From assembly GCA_902562285.1 (NCBI GenBank), contig CACESU010000006.1:1-64000 (forward strand): a stretch of DNA of 64,000 bases, in the 5' to 3' direction. Shown piece after piece: positions 1 to 8,852 of this stretch. The translations under genes were made by a program, and so were the position numbers. The DNA is from an uncultured Alphaproteobacteria bacterium. GTDB lineage: Bacteria; Pseudomonadota; Alphaproteobacteria; Rhodobacterales; Rhodobacteraceae. The notes below the pieces were generated by a model. The model worked only from the letters and a program-made list of their open reading frames with translations. It was not told the origin of the DNA and did not search any database. The first letter of the stretch is position 1. Every line of letters begins with the position of its first letter.

Positions 1-1
1 T

Positions 2-448
2 TCAGAGACCATTATTGAAATCAAAAATAAGTTTAAAAACCACGGAATTTCTGAAAGCCGATTAGATTTTTATTATAAAACACCTCCCTGGAATAGTATG
101 CGCCAGATCGATATAGCCTTGGATTGCTTTCCACATAATTCTGGAACAACCCTTTTAGAACACCTTTATATGGGTAATCCCTTTATTACCTATTCTAATC
201 GACCAAGTGTAGGAAAGATTGGTGCTAGTATCCTTACAACATTAGGTCATCCCGAATGGATAGCCACCTCTGAGGAAGAGTATGTCGACAAAGCTGTTGC
301 CTTAGCCTCTGACCCCCAAAAGCTATCTATCATTCGGCAGAACTTAAGAGCAGAAATGGAAGCTTCCCCTCTCATGGATCAGAAAGGATTTGTTCGTGAG
401 CTCGAAGGAGCCTATCAGGCCATGTGGAAAAAATGGTGTTCTACATAA
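2..448 (+). CDS. SPINDLY / O-GlcNAc transferase-like C-terminal domain (5'-truncated by window edge)
   Basis: The reading frame is open from base 2, so the gene begins outside the window and only the last ~148 residues are visible. They match the C-terminal catalytic half of GT41 (O-GlcNAc transferase/SPINDLY) glycosyltransferases: a DxFPxNxGTTxLEhLYMGxP stretch, then GxVGASiLxxLGxPEWIA, an EEYVxxAxxLA segment, a SPLxD motif and an AYxxMWxxW ending. The family transfers GlcNAc or other sugars to protein Ser/Thr, usually behind N-terminal TPR repeats, which are not visible here. The ATG at 98 is internal to the domain and is not the start. This segment is visibly richer in G+C than the next gene, which suggests a separate origin. 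Confidence 0.85.
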   Translation, partial: SETIIEIKNKFKNHGISESRLDFYYKTPPWNSMRQIDIALDCFPHNSGTTLLEHLYMGNPFITYSNRPSVGKIGASILTTLGHPEWIATSEEEYVDKAVALASDPQKLSIIRQNLRAEMEASPLMDQKGFVRELEGAYQAMWKKWCST

Positions 449-460
449 ATGGTATAATAA

Positions 461-1588
461 TTGCTAAAACAATTCTCATTAAACAAATTTTTAGAAAAAA
501 TGAATGTAGATACTTTCAATACTATAATTAATGATTTATTATTAAAATTATCCATTTGCCCCCACAACAAGCAAAAAGAAATATTTCAGCAATATGTTGA
601 TATATCACCTAAATTCATTGTTCAAAAAGTTAAAAAAATATTAATAGAATATCATCCGTTTTTATCTTTAGAATTAATTGAATTTTTAAACAAATCATAT
701 CCCTCAAAAGAAACTGGAATAAAGGAAAAGGCAGCGGATAAATTAGATGATTGTTTAAATTTATCATTATTGAGATTAAAAGCGAAAAGAGATCAATCAA
801 AAAAAATTGTAGTTTTTTGTCAGCCAAAATCGGGATCAACATTTTTAACAAATATCATTGCTAAAACACTTAACTTAGACATTCAAAATTTAAATACTTT
901 TTCATATAGACCAACGAACTTTGGAATAAATAATAGAGAACAAGAATTATGTGAACTATCTTTGCTCAAATCAGTATTTAGATCTTCCAATAACGGTGGT
1001 TTTATAGCTCAACACCATACAAAGGCAAATTCATACCTAGTTAACCAAATAAATTATTTTAATATTAAACCAATTATATTAACCCGTAATATATTTGATT
1101 CCTTAGTCTCCAATGATGATTTTATTGTAAAAAATCATCGTCATGCAAAAGAAAATAATTACTCAAATTTTTTAATAAATGGACGTGAGGTAGTCCCACA
1201 AAACTACATTGAATTAAGCTCTAAAAAAAGGCTTGATTTTTTAACAAAATCTTACGGCATTTGGTATGTTCAATTTTATCTTCATTGGAAAAGATATTTG
1301 AAATATTTAAATAATAGTTTTTGTTGGATTACTTATGAAAATGCTATATTAAACTATAAAAATTTAGAAAAAAATATTTCTAATTTTTTAAATTTAGACG
1401 AAATAGAAATTAAAAATCTAAATAAAACGTTTGATAATCATGAAAATATTCAGACTCGATTTAATAAGGGAATAACTGGAAGAGGAAATAAAATTTCCGA
1501 TGAATCAAAAAAATTCTTAAAAGATTATGCATGTTCTTTCACCGAATTGAATGAATATGATTTGCATAATTTATTTGGTTCAGAATAA
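461..1588 (+). CDS. Sulfotransferase-like P-loop protein
   Basis: A 375-residue protein with an N-terminal region of about 110 residues of no recognised family. It then has a sulfotransferase-type PAPS 5'-phosphosulfate loop, QPKSGST, at about residues 121-127, and a downstream LTRNIFDSLVS segment resembling the 3'-phosphate-binding motif. These features indicate a PAPS-dependent sulfotransferase fold; the acceptor is unknown, but a surface glycan is plausible next to the GT41 gene. The TTG at 461 gives the longest frame, while ATG at 500 (residue 14) is an equally possible start. Codon use is extremely AT-rich, unlike the preceding gene. It starts 12 bases after that gene's stop. Confidence 0.7.
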   Translation: MLKQFSLNKFLEKMNVDTFNTIINDLLLKLSICPHNKQKEIFQQYVDISPKFIVQKVKKILIEYHPFLSLELIEFLNKSYPSKETGIKEKAADKLDDCLNLSLLRLKAKRDQSKKIVVFCQPKSGSTFLTNIIAKTLNLDIQNLNTFSYRPTNFGINNREQELCELSLLKSVFRSSNNGGFIAQHHTKANSYLVNQINYFNIKPIILTRNIFDSLVSNDDFIVKNHRHAKENNYSNFLINGREVVPQNYIELSSKKRLDFLTKSYGIWYVQFYLHWKRYLKYLNNSFCWITYENAILNYKNLEKNISNFLNLDEIEIKNLNKTFDNHENIQTRFNKGITGRGNKISDESKKFLKDYACSFTELNEYDLHNLFGSE

Positions 1589-1602
1589 TCATTCTACCTT
1601 TG

Positions 1603-1620
1603 AAAGGCTTGTCCTTTTTT
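1603..1620 (+). terminator. Possible small Rho-independent terminator
   Basis: Fourteen bases after the sulfotransferase-like stop there is AAAGG - CTTGT loop - CCTTT followed by further T residues. The stem is only 5 bp, so this is a weak call. Confidence 0.35.
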
Positions 1621-2005
1621 ATCTAAAATCATTTGTAATGTTACCTTTAATCATTAATAAAATCATTAAGGAATTTATCCTTGCCTAATTCTAAGTAACT
1701 AGAATACATCTCTTACCGAATAAAAGATGTGTGATTTAAGAATTATTTTTTAATTCTAATTGATTGGTAGAAGGTAAATATATGATACATAACTATCTCC
1801 TTAAAATTATTTTTTAATTAACAATTAAAGAAGTAGAAATGTTGATTGGGTCTAATATAAGAGTGGCAATAACATTTGATTTCTTTTGATAATGGAATCA
1901 CCTTATTCTTTCAAAGGTGGTAAGACTGACTTATTCAACCTTATGCTTTCATTATACCATATAGTTATATGCAAAATTAATCTAAATACACGGAAAATCA
2001 CCCGT
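1621..2005. other. Non-coding stretch in accessory region
   Basis: No plausible gene on either strand; very AT-rich. A 13-base sequence at 1594-1606 reappears as an imperfect inverted copy (12 of 13) at 1908-1920, containing CTTTGAAAG/CTTTCAAAG. This could be a remnant of a small mobile element, but no target duplication or transposase is visible. Confidence 0.4.
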
Positions 2006-2154
2006 AAAAGGGTACACAATTAGGGTACACAAATATCTATTTACATTTGTATTTAATTTGGATAAAATCCATTATTAATGTTTATTAACAATGATTTAGG
2101 TATGAGTAATAATAAAAGAGAATTAAAAAAGGTTAAGCACCCCCTTGGCTCCAC
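2006..2154. repeat. Direct repeat copy 1, ending in a tRNA/tmRNA 3'-end-like sequence
   Basis: About 149 bp that recurs imperfectly at 3170-3317 in the same orientation. It opens with two tandem AGGGTACACAA boxes (2009-2019 and 2022-2032, period 13) and contains ATGTTTAT-AACAAT and GTAATAATAAA. It ends with GGTTAAGCACCCCCTTGG followed by CTCCACCA (to 2156). That ending resembles the T-arm and acceptor 3' strand, with CCA, of a tRNA or tmRNA, but there is no matching 5' half. I infer an integration-site (att-like) remnant. The GGGTAC boxes could be integrase or excisionase arm sites. Confidence 0.75.
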
Positions 2155-2181
2155 CATATATTCATTTTCTGTAAAAATCAT

Positions 2182-2970
2182 TTAAACTTTTATTAGTATG
2201 CCTTGCCCAGTTGGTAATTCTAATATTTCTTGTCCATATTTATTAGCAATTGGATCTAATGCAACTTTTTGACTATGATAGCAGTACCACCCATAATCAT
2301 CAAAAATTATAACGGCACCAATTGGCATTTTAGGTAATATCATTTCCAGTGCTGCAGTTTCAGGAACCCAATGATTCATATCAATATGTGCAAAGGCAAT
2401 TTGATCAGGAATAGTATCTTCCAGAGTATCAGGTACACGCCCTTTTATAATCTTAACATTTTTATTTTTATTGAATTTTTTACATACTTCGAGATATAAA
2501 TTTTTGTTAAAAAGTCCATCTAAAGGAGAATGATCATCACCTTCTTTCCATTCAAAAAGATCATATAAAAAATAATCCTTTTCTAAACGATTAAAATCAA
2601 TTTTTTCTGTTAAGACTTGAGCCGTATGACCTTCGTATGTCCCTAGTTCAAGATAATCGCCCACTAATTTTGTACAAATTTTTGCAAAATAAACTAATAT
2701 ATATGTTCTCCATACTACTGCTTTATCAGTCAAACTTAATTCTTTATCGTTCAAAATATTTATATAAAAGGGATCTCTTAAAAAACCATAATTTCTGTTC
2801 CAACAAATCATATTATCTGAGGAATAGATGGTTTTAGCAAATTCCCCTAAAGATTCCTTAATTAGGCTTAAACCTTTTATAAATTTTTCTTCATCAATAT
2901 TAAAATGACCAACTTCTAACCTTACTGGCGGAAAATTTTCAACTTTATTTTGAATATATTGATCAACCAT
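2182..2970 (-). CDS. TylF/macrocin-O-methyltransferase-like SAM methyltransferase
   Basis: A 262-residue protein with the SAM-binding signature YLELGTYEGHTA in the middle and a C-terminal FAHIDMNHW...GAVIIFDDYGW segment. Both are typical of the TylF/MycF class of metal-dependent sugar or small-molecule O-methyltransferases, where the Asp-rich FDDYGW region helps bind metal. In free-living marine bacteria such genes often modify surface polysaccharide, which fits the glycosyltransferase and sulfotransferase-like neighbours; the real acceptor is unknown. It is the only gene between the two direct repeats and is transcribed against the two genes to its left. Confidence 0.8.
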   Translation of the reverse strand: MVDQYIQNKVENFPPVRLEVGHFNIDEEKFIKGLSLIKESLGEFAKTIYSSDNMICWNRNYGFLRDPFYINILNDKELSLTDKAVVWRTYILVYFAKICTKLVGDYLELGTYEGHTAQVLTEKIDFNRLEKDYFLYDLFEWKEGDDHSPLDGLFNKNLYLEVCKKFNKNKNVKIIKGRVPDTLEDTIPDQIAFAHIDMNHWVPETAALEMILPKMPIGAVIIFDDYGWYCYHSQKVALDPIANKYGQEILELPTGQGILIKV

Positions 2971-3169
2971 TTTTTTATAATCTATTATTATTATTTAAGT
3001 TTATTATTAATTAGCATGTTATTCTAAAGACCTAAGTTGTTATTAATTTTAATTTAATATATTTAATCAAACATTTAAATTAAGTTTCCAAGCATAATCT
3101 TGCAAAATTTGTTCCATTTATTATTGCTAAATCAATAATGAGTAAAATGAATAAACTATATATTCTAGA
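2971..3169. other. Non-coding AT-rich upstream region of the methyltransferase gene
   Basis: About 200 bases with no gene-like frame. It presumably contains the promoter of the leftward methyltransferase gene, but no confident -35/-10 pair can be singled out from the uniform AT background. Confidence 0.4.
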
Positions 3170-3317
3170 AAAAGGGTACTCCATTAGGGTATACAATTAT
3201 TTATTTGAATTTCTTTTGAAATAAGTTATTTTTCTTATTTGATGTTTATAAACAATAAGTTATATATGTGTAATAATAAAGGAGAGTTAAATAGGTTAAG
3301 CACCCCCTTGGCTCCAC
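3170..3317. repeat. Direct repeat copy 2, ending in a tRNA/tmRNA 3'-end-like sequence
   Basis: Second copy of the ~149 bp repeat at 2006-2154. It has the same order of elements: paired AGGGTA boxes (3173-3183 and 3186-3196, again period 13), ATGTTTATAAACAAT, GTAATAATAAA, then GGTTAAGCACCCCCTTGG and CTCCAC. It diverges at the very end (CCACTA rather than CCACCA). Small indels between copies rule out a shared reading frame, so this is a DNA- or RNA-level element. Together the copies bracket a 1.16 kb unit carrying one methyltransferase gene. Confidence 0.75.
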
Positions 3318-3360
3318 TAAATCCCTTTTTGAGATTGTCGTGAATAATAATTTAAAACAA

Positions 3361-4329
3361 TCAATTAAGATCGTCTTCAATAAATATCTTAATAATTTCG
3401 TTAAAATTATTTTCAGATTTAAATCCTAACTGTGATGCTTTAAGATGTGAGAAATTTTTAGGCCATCCTTTAACCATATTTTGTATTGATAAATCTTTTT
3501 TTGGAACAATCAGATCAACTGCTTTTTGTCCAGCTATAGATCTTAATGACTCAATTTGTTCTTCTACTGTACAACTTACTCCAGGAAGGTTTAATGATCT
3601 CCTATTTTCTAGTTGGAAAGTTTCTAGTGATACTGCATGAATCAAAAAATTTACTGCAGATCTTGGAGATGCATGCCAATGTCGGACTGATGGATCAACA
3701 GGTAAATATGCTTTTTTACCATTTAAAGGTTCCCTAATAATATTTGAAAAAAAACCTGAAGTAGCTTTATTGGGTGTTCCTGGTCTAACACAAATAGTTG
3801 GTAGTCTAAGGGAAATTCCATTGATAAAGCCTTTCCTACTGAAATCAGAAATCAAAATTTCTATTGAAGCTTTTTGTGCTCCATAACTAGTCTGTGGAGA
3901 ACAAAGAAATTCGTCATCTATCTTATCTGGGAACGGAGAGCCAAATACAGCTATTGATGATGTAAAAATTACTTTTGGAATATACTTTCTAGAACTATTT
4001 AGATGTTCTACTTTTAAAGCAGATAAAAAATTCCACATTGAGAAAAGATTTACATTCCAACCCTTCTCAAAATTTTCTTCTGCCTCACCAGAGACAACAG
4101 ATGCTAGATAAAAAATTAAACCAAATCTTTCAGATGAGAATTCTTTTAGTATCTCACTATTCTCAACTGTACCTATTACACGCCTTATCCTAGTGTCTTT
4201 ATATTTTGGTAAATATAGATCAAAAAGACATATTTCATCAATATTGAAAGCATTAAAGTTTGGTTCAAGAAGTTTATAAACTAATTTTTGACCAACCATA
4301 CCTCCTGCACCAATAATCAATATTTTCAT
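3361..4329 (-). CDS. denD: NAD-dependent epimerase/dehydratase family protein, D-erythronate dehydrogenase (DenD)-like
   Basis: An extended short-chain dehydrogenase of 322 residues with Rossmann GAGGMVG at 7-13, TSSIAVFG at about 123-130 and catalytic Y149-x3-K153. The later stretch LPTICVRPGTPNKATSG and SVRHWHASPRSAV is characteristic of the DenD subfamily, which oxidises D-erythronate at C2 with NAD in tetronate catabolism. Whether erythronate is the substrate here is inferred, because the usual partners (OtnK/OtnC-type kinase and aldolase) are not in the window. It lies next to FGGY sugar kinase genes in the same leftward orientation, 140 bases downstream of the first. Confidence 0.8.
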   Translation of the reverse strand: MKILIIGAGGMVGQKLVYKLLEPNFNAFNIDEICLFDLYLPKYKDTRIRRVIGTVENSEILKEFSSERFGLIFYLASVVSGEAEENFEKGWNVNLFSMWNFLSALKVEHLNSSRKYIPKVIFTSSIAVFGSPFPDKIDDEFLCSPQTSYGAQKASIEILISDFSRKGFINGISLRLPTICVRPGTPNKATSGFFSNIIREPLNGKKAYLPVDPSVRHWHASPRSAVNFLIHAVSLETFQLENRRSLNLPGVSCTVEEQIESLRSIAGQKAVDLIVPKKDLSIQNMVKGWPKNFSHLKASQLGFKSENNFNEIIKIFIEDDLN

Positions 4330-4469
4330 CCTAGTACTCTCTTGATATTTTTATAATAAATCTAAGGCAGATATTTATATTTATTTCTTAATTTTTATTA
4401 ACCTTTTAGATCATGCTTTTTTTATAAATTTTATTATAACCGTTTATATTGAGAAATAATTTATAAGTT

Positions 4470-5957
4470 TTATTTTTTTAGTAAAGTAGATGTATTTTTA
4501 TATAAATTTTTGAATAACTCAAACTGCTTAAGATATAAAGGATCTGGATATGATTTAATAACACAGTCCAAAGGATTCCAATTAAAAATATCTTTTCTTA
4601 ATACATCACCTATGGCAAGTGCTGCAAGAAATGAATTGCCATATGCTGCACCTACAGTAATTTTTTTTACTTCTTGATTGAAACCAGAAATATTAGAAAT
4701 TGTGCTTGACCAAATATTATTTTTCACACCTCCTCCCACTGCAAAAAGTGTTTTTGGTTTAAAACCAGATTCTGTAAATGTTTCTAGAATATGATTTGCT
4801 CCATAACTAATCCCCTCAATTATAGATCTGTAAATATCTTCTCTCTTATGTGTTAAATTTAAACCAAAAATTATTCCACATGCATCAGGATTTTGAATTG
4901 GTGTCCTTTCACCCGAAAAATATGGAAGTGTTATTAAATTTTTTGATCCAATTGGGCTTTTTTCTGCCATTCTTGATAACTCATTAAAAGCATTTTCTGA
5001 GTTAAGATCTTTTGCAAATTCTTTTTTAAACCATTGTGTTACGGTTCCGCTTGTAGAAGTACCTGCCATTAAAGCAAATTCATTTTTAAATAACCATGGA
5101 GCAGACCATAATGTTTCATTTGACTTATTACCATTTGTCAGACCAATAAAAAACATTGTAGATCCATACATAATCATAATATCGCCAGCATCCTTTACCC
5201 CTACACTTATAGCTTCTGCTGCAGCGTCTATTGTTCCCACAGTAACGGGCGTCCCTTGTTGCAAAGTAGTTTCTAATGAAGCTTGCTTTGTAATATATCC
5301 AGCAATCTCTGTTGACCACTTTAATTCAGGGAGTTTTGATATATCAATAATATCTTTTGAAAGTTCACTACTCCACTTAAGATTCATTTTATCATAAAGA
5401 GGCGTAAAGTTGGCAGCAGTATAATGATCTATAACACATTGATCTGTAAGTTTTTGAACTATAAAAGTTGTAGATGTTACTATTTTTTCTGCTTTTTTAT
5501 AAATATCAGGATGATGGGTCTTAAGCCAAAGAATTTTTGGACCAATTGATTGAGAGGTTAAGGCATTTCCACCAAAATTAAAAATTTTTTCATTACCTAA
5601 TGTATTATTTAAATAGTTAATCTCATTAGTCGCCCTTGTATCAACCCCATATAAGACACCCGAATACAATGGTTCTGTTTTATTATCAATTGGTAACATA
5701 CATGGACCAATTGCACTTACTGCAACACATTTTATTTGCTCAGGAAAAATATCTTTTTTCTTTAAAAGTTGTTTTGTTATCTTTACAAAATCTCCCCACC
5801 AAACATCTTTAGGTGAGTGTTCGGCCCAACCAGGCTTTGGCACGATCATTTCATGCTTTATAGATGCTTGATTATAAATATTTCCTTCATGGTCAACCAA
5901 GACACCTTTTGTTTCATATGTTCCAATATCAACTCCAAGATATAATTTTTTAACCAT
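4470..5957 (-). CDS. FGGY-family carbohydrate kinase (xylulokinase-like)
   Basis: A full-length 495-residue FGGY kinase: N-terminal phosphate-1 motif LGVDIGTYETKGVLVD, a mid-protein GTIDAAAEAISVG segment, and the C-terminal FGGY-type adenosine region AVGGGVKNNIW...GAAYGNSFLAA. The family phosphorylates ketoses or polyols (xylulose, ribulose, fuculose, glycerol, erythritol). Length and the GWAEHSPKDVWW motif put it near xylulokinases, but the sugar cannot be fixed from sequence. It lies upstream of the DenD-like gene on the same strand and diverges from a second FGGY kinase across a 370-base gap, suggesting shared control. Confidence 0.85.
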   Translation of the reverse strand: MVKKLYLGVDIGTYETKGVLVDHEGNIYNQASIKHEMIVPKPGWAEHSPKDVWWGDFVKITKQLLKKKDIFPEQIKCVAVSAIGPCMLPIDNKTEPLYSGVLYGVDTRATNEINYLNNTLGNEKIFNFGGNALTSQSIGPKILWLKTHHPDIYKKAEKIVTSTTFIVQKLTDQCVIDHYTAANFTPLYDKMNLKWSSELSKDIIDISKLPELKWSTEIAGYITKQASLETTLQQGTPVTVGTIDAAAEAISVGVKDAGDIMIMYGSTMFFIGLTNGNKSNETLWSAPWLFKNEFALMAGTSTSGTVTQWFKKEFAKDLNSENAFNELSRMAEKSPIGSKNLITLPYFSGERTPIQNPDACGIIFGLNLTHKREDIYRSIIEGISYGANHILETFTESGFKPKTLFAVGGGVKNNIWSSTISNISGFNQEVKKITVGAAYGNSFLAALAIGDVLRKDIFNWNPLDCVIKSYPDPLYLKQFELFKNLYKNTSTLLKK

Positions 5958-6327
5958 TTGATATTCCTTTAATAATCATAATAATATTGATTTTTTTAAC
6001 AAAATAGTATGGCTCAAACATCCTAATATGTTCTGATCAATTAGTAAATTCCCTCAACACTAGAAAACTAATTGTAATCTTAAGTCCTATATCTAAAAAA
6101 TTTTTCTCTTCATAGAAGAATACCTTTAAAATAAAACTAAAATATTTCGCTGAAATTTATTTCAAAATTAAATCAAAACCTATACAAATTTTAAAATCCA
6201 TGCTTTATTAGATATCTATTGTTATCGTAATTTTCCTATGGATTATAGGCTTTGTTCTTAAGTAGAAAGATGATTTTAAGTTGTTTGAATTGGATAAAAA
6301 TTAAAGTAATCTCAGAATACTAATTAA
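5958..6327. promoter_or_regulatory. Divergent intergenic region between two FGGY kinase genes
   Basis: A 370-base gap, long for this compact genome, separating leftward and rightward kinase genes. It must hold both promoters. I see no riboswitch-like structure, no clear operator palindrome and no local regulator gene. Confidence 0.5.
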
Positions 6328-7605
6328 ATGATACTTTCTTTAGGAATAGATATTGGTACTTCTGGTGTAAAAACAGCAACCTTAAATACTGGAGGTGAAG
6401 TACTTAGTACTTCTAGCATTAAACATATATATCAAAATTCAGATAAAATTAATCCGTCTATTTGGTGGGAAACGGTAAAAAAAGCTATCAAACTAAACCT
6501 TATTTATCTAAAAAAAAAGAGAATAAATTTTATTAAAATAGAAAAGTTAGCTGTAGACGGAACTTCTGGAACTGTCTTGCTTGCTGATGAAAACTTACAA
6601 CCTGTAACTAGAGCTCTAATGTATAATGCAACAGGTTTTGTTAAAGAAGCAAGAATAATTGAAAAATATTCTCCTGAATATCATATTGCAAAAGGTCAAA
6701 ACTCAACTCTTGCCAGAGCTTTAAGATTAATAAATGAAGATAAAAATAGAAATGCAAAATATTTGATGCACCAGGCAGACTTTATAGTAGCCAATTTATT
6801 AAAAAAAGGTGGATTATCAGATGAAAACAATACTCTTAAGTTAGGATATGGTATTAATAAAAACGGCTGGCCTGAGTGGATCATGAAGACAGGATTGAAA
6901 AAAAAATTGTTACCTAAAGTATATCCTGTTGGAACTCATCTTGGAAAAATAGATGAGATAATCGCAAAGGAACTTGGTTTGAATGAAAAAACTGATATTT
7001 ATGCTGGAACTACTGATAGCAATGCAGGATTTTTAGCATCTTCAACATTTAAAATAGGATCAGCAGTAACTTCTTTAGGAAGTACTTTGACAGTAAAAGT
7101 ACTATCGGAAATTCAAATTGAAGATTCAAATATTGGTGTTTATTCTCACAAATTAGGAAAGTATTGGCTAGTTGGTGGGGCATCTAATACAGGTGGAAAA
7201 GTGCTTAAAAAATATTTCTCTAAAAATCAAATAATCAATCTAAGTAAAGAAATAAATCCAAATAACTCTAGTGGACTGGAATACTATCCTCTAGCAAATA
7301 TTGGAGAACGTTTTCCAGAAAATAATCCAGAACGCAAACCACAACTAATTCCTCGACCAAAAGATGAAACTCTATTTCTTCATGGTTTGTTAGAAGGTAT
7401 GGCAAAAATAGAAAAAAAGTCTTACGAGGCTATTCATCAGCTTGGTGGGAGTTTTCCAGACCATATCATTACAGTTGGAGGTGGTTCAAAAAATTTAGTA
7501 TGGGAAAAAATTAGAATGAGGATAATTAAAACACAAATTTCATCTGGGAAAAATGTAGAAGCTGCTGTTGGAACAGCTAAAATACCATTTTTATTTGGTA
7601 ATTAG
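6328..7605 (+). CDS. Short FGGY-family carbohydrate kinase (possibly D-ribulokinase-like)
   Basis: A 425-residue FGGY kinase with LGIDIGTSGVKTATLN at the N-terminus, VDGTSGTVLLAD near residue 77, the GTTDSNAGFLAS segment around 230 and a C-terminal ITVGGGSKNLVWEKIR. It is about 70 residues shorter than the neighbouring kinase. Its length and the DGTSGTVLLAD motif recall the short group that includes plant and cyanobacterial D-ribulose kinases (XK-1 type); this substrate is inferred. It reads toward the ABC transporter genes and ends about 100 bases before the probable start of the ATPase gene, so the kinase may act on what that system imports. Confidence 0.8.
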   Translation: MILSLGIDIGTSGVKTATLNTGGEVLSTSSIKHIYQNSDKINPSIWWETVKKAIKLNLIYLKKKRINFIKIEKLAVDGTSGTVLLADENLQPVTRALMYNATGFVKEARIIEKYSPEYHIAKGQNSTLARALRLINEDKNRNAKYLMHQADFIVANLLKKGGLSDENNTLKLGYGINKNGWPEWIMKTGLKKKLLPKVYPVGTHLGKIDEIIAKELGLNEKTDIYAGTTDSNAGFLASSTFKIGSAVTSLGSTLTVKVLSEIQIEDSNIGVYSHKLGKYWLVGGASNTGGKVLKKYFSKNQIINLSKEINPNNSSGLEYYPLANIGERFPENNPERKPQLIPRPKDETLFLHGLLEGMAKIEKKSYEAIHQLGGSFPDHIITVGGGSKNLVWEKIRMRIIKTQISSGKNVEAAVGTAKIPFLFGN

Positions 7606-7705
7606 AATTTAGACCAAGATGAATTTCTTTTTTTATGGTTTGAATTATCTCACTTACTGGTCTAGGTTATATTTAATTTTTATGATTAACTTGTTTTTTT
7701 ACACA

Positions 7706-8788
7706 ATGACTAAAAAATCGTTCGTAAAATTTGAAAATGTTCAGAAAAGCTATGATGGAGAGGTCCTAGTCGTTAAAGATCTGAATCTTGAGATTCCTAA
7801 AGGTGAATTCTTGACTATGTTGGGGCCTTCTGGTTCAGGGAAAACTACATGCCTAATGATGTTAGCCGGCTTTGAAACTGCAACTCATGGAATAATTTCA
7901 TTAGGTGGTAATCCTATAAATAATATACCCCCTCATAAAAGGGGTATTGGTATGGTTTTTCAAAATTATGCCCTTTTCCCTCATATGACTGTTTATGAAA
8001 ATCTTTCTTTCCCATTAGAAGTAAGAAAATTATCTAAAGCTGTAAGGGAAGAAAAAATCAAACGAGCTCTTGATATGGTACAAATGAGAGAATTTGGAAA
8101 CAGAAGACCTGCACAGCTATCTGGAGGGCAGCAGCAAAGAATAGCTCTGGCCAGATCTTTAGTCTTTGAACCTGACTTAGTTTTAATGGATGAACCCTTA
8201 GGTGCACTAGATAAACAGCTTAGAGAGCATATGCAATATGAAATCAAACATCTGCATGAGCGATTAGGTGTTACTGTAGTTTACGTTACACATGATCAGT
8301 CTGAGGCATTGACAATGTCAGATAGAGTAGCAGTATTTAATGATGGTGTGATACAGCAATTAGCATCACCCCCCGATTTATACGAACAACCTGAAAATGC
8401 ATTTGTGGCTCAATTCATTGGGGAAAATAATAAAATAATGGCTGAAGTAGTCGATGTAAAAGGTTCTGTGGTTACTGCAAAAACATCTGAAGGTAATTTA
8501 TTAAAAAGTAAAAAAGTGAATTGTGACAAAGTTGGTTCAAAAACAACATTATCAATTAGACCCGAGCGTATTAAGGTAGGTTCTAAAGGAGAAAACACAT
8601 CTGATGCAAAAGTTCTTGAATTAATTTATATTGGGGATCACATAAGATGTAGAATGCTGGTAGAAGGTGATGAAAATTTCATTGTTAAGATACCTAACGC
8701 AAAAAAAATATCAGATTTAAAAATAGGATTAAAAACTCAAGTTAGTTGGTCAACTGTTGACTGTAGGGCACTTGATAGATTGATCTAA
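7706..8788 (+). CDS. Polyamine-type ABC transporter ATP-binding protein (PotA-like)
   Basis: Importer ATPase with Walker A GPSGSGKTT, Q-loop VFQNYALFPHMT, signature LSGGQQQRIALARS, Walker B LVLMDEPLGALD, the H-loop VTHDQSEA and a C-terminal TOBE-type regulatory region. The frame extends back to an ATG at 7619, but those 29 residues are hydrophobic and not family-like. The ATG at 7706 (MTKKSFVKFENV) gives the usual PotA N-terminus and is chosen here. It energises the importer with the binding protein and two permeases that follow. The COG3842 family takes up spermidine, putrescine and, in some members, other cationic or sugar-like substrates. Confidence 0.9.
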   Translation: MTKKSFVKFENVQKSYDGEVLVVKDLNLEIPKGEFLTMLGPSGSGKTTCLMMLAGFETATHGIISLGGNPINNIPPHKRGIGMVFQNYALFPHMTVYENLSFPLEVRKLSKAVREEKIKRALDMVQMREFGNRRPAQLSGGQQQRIALARSLVFEPDLVLMDEPLGALDKQLREHMQYEIKHLHERLGVTVVYVTHDQSEALTMSDRVAVFNDGVIQQLASPPDLYEQPENAFVAQFIGENNKIMAEVVDVKGSVVTAKTSEGNLLKSKKVNCDKVGSKTTLSIRPERIKVGSKGENTSDAKVLELIYIGDHIRCRMLVEGDENFIVKIPNAKKISDLKIGLKTQVSWSTVDCRALDRLI

Positions 8789-8852
8789 TGATATATGATG
8801 AGTTTTAGTTCGTTTTTATAAATAGCGAATCGTTAATTAATGGGAGATAAAA

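Noticed and set aside
2131-2156. A complete tRNA or tmRNA gene
   Set aside because: Only the 3' T-arm/acceptor-like end is present. There is no G-rich 5' T-stem strand, D-arm or anticodon arm upstream, so it is treated as an att-like remnant.
2074-2160. Possible small protein reading through the repeat (MFINN start)
   Set aside because: The second repeat copy has a one-base length difference and the frames diverge, so protein coding is not supported.
7619-7705. N-terminal 29-residue extension of the PotA-like ATPase
   Set aside because: It is hydrophobic and unlike the family; ATG 7706 gives the normal N-terminus.
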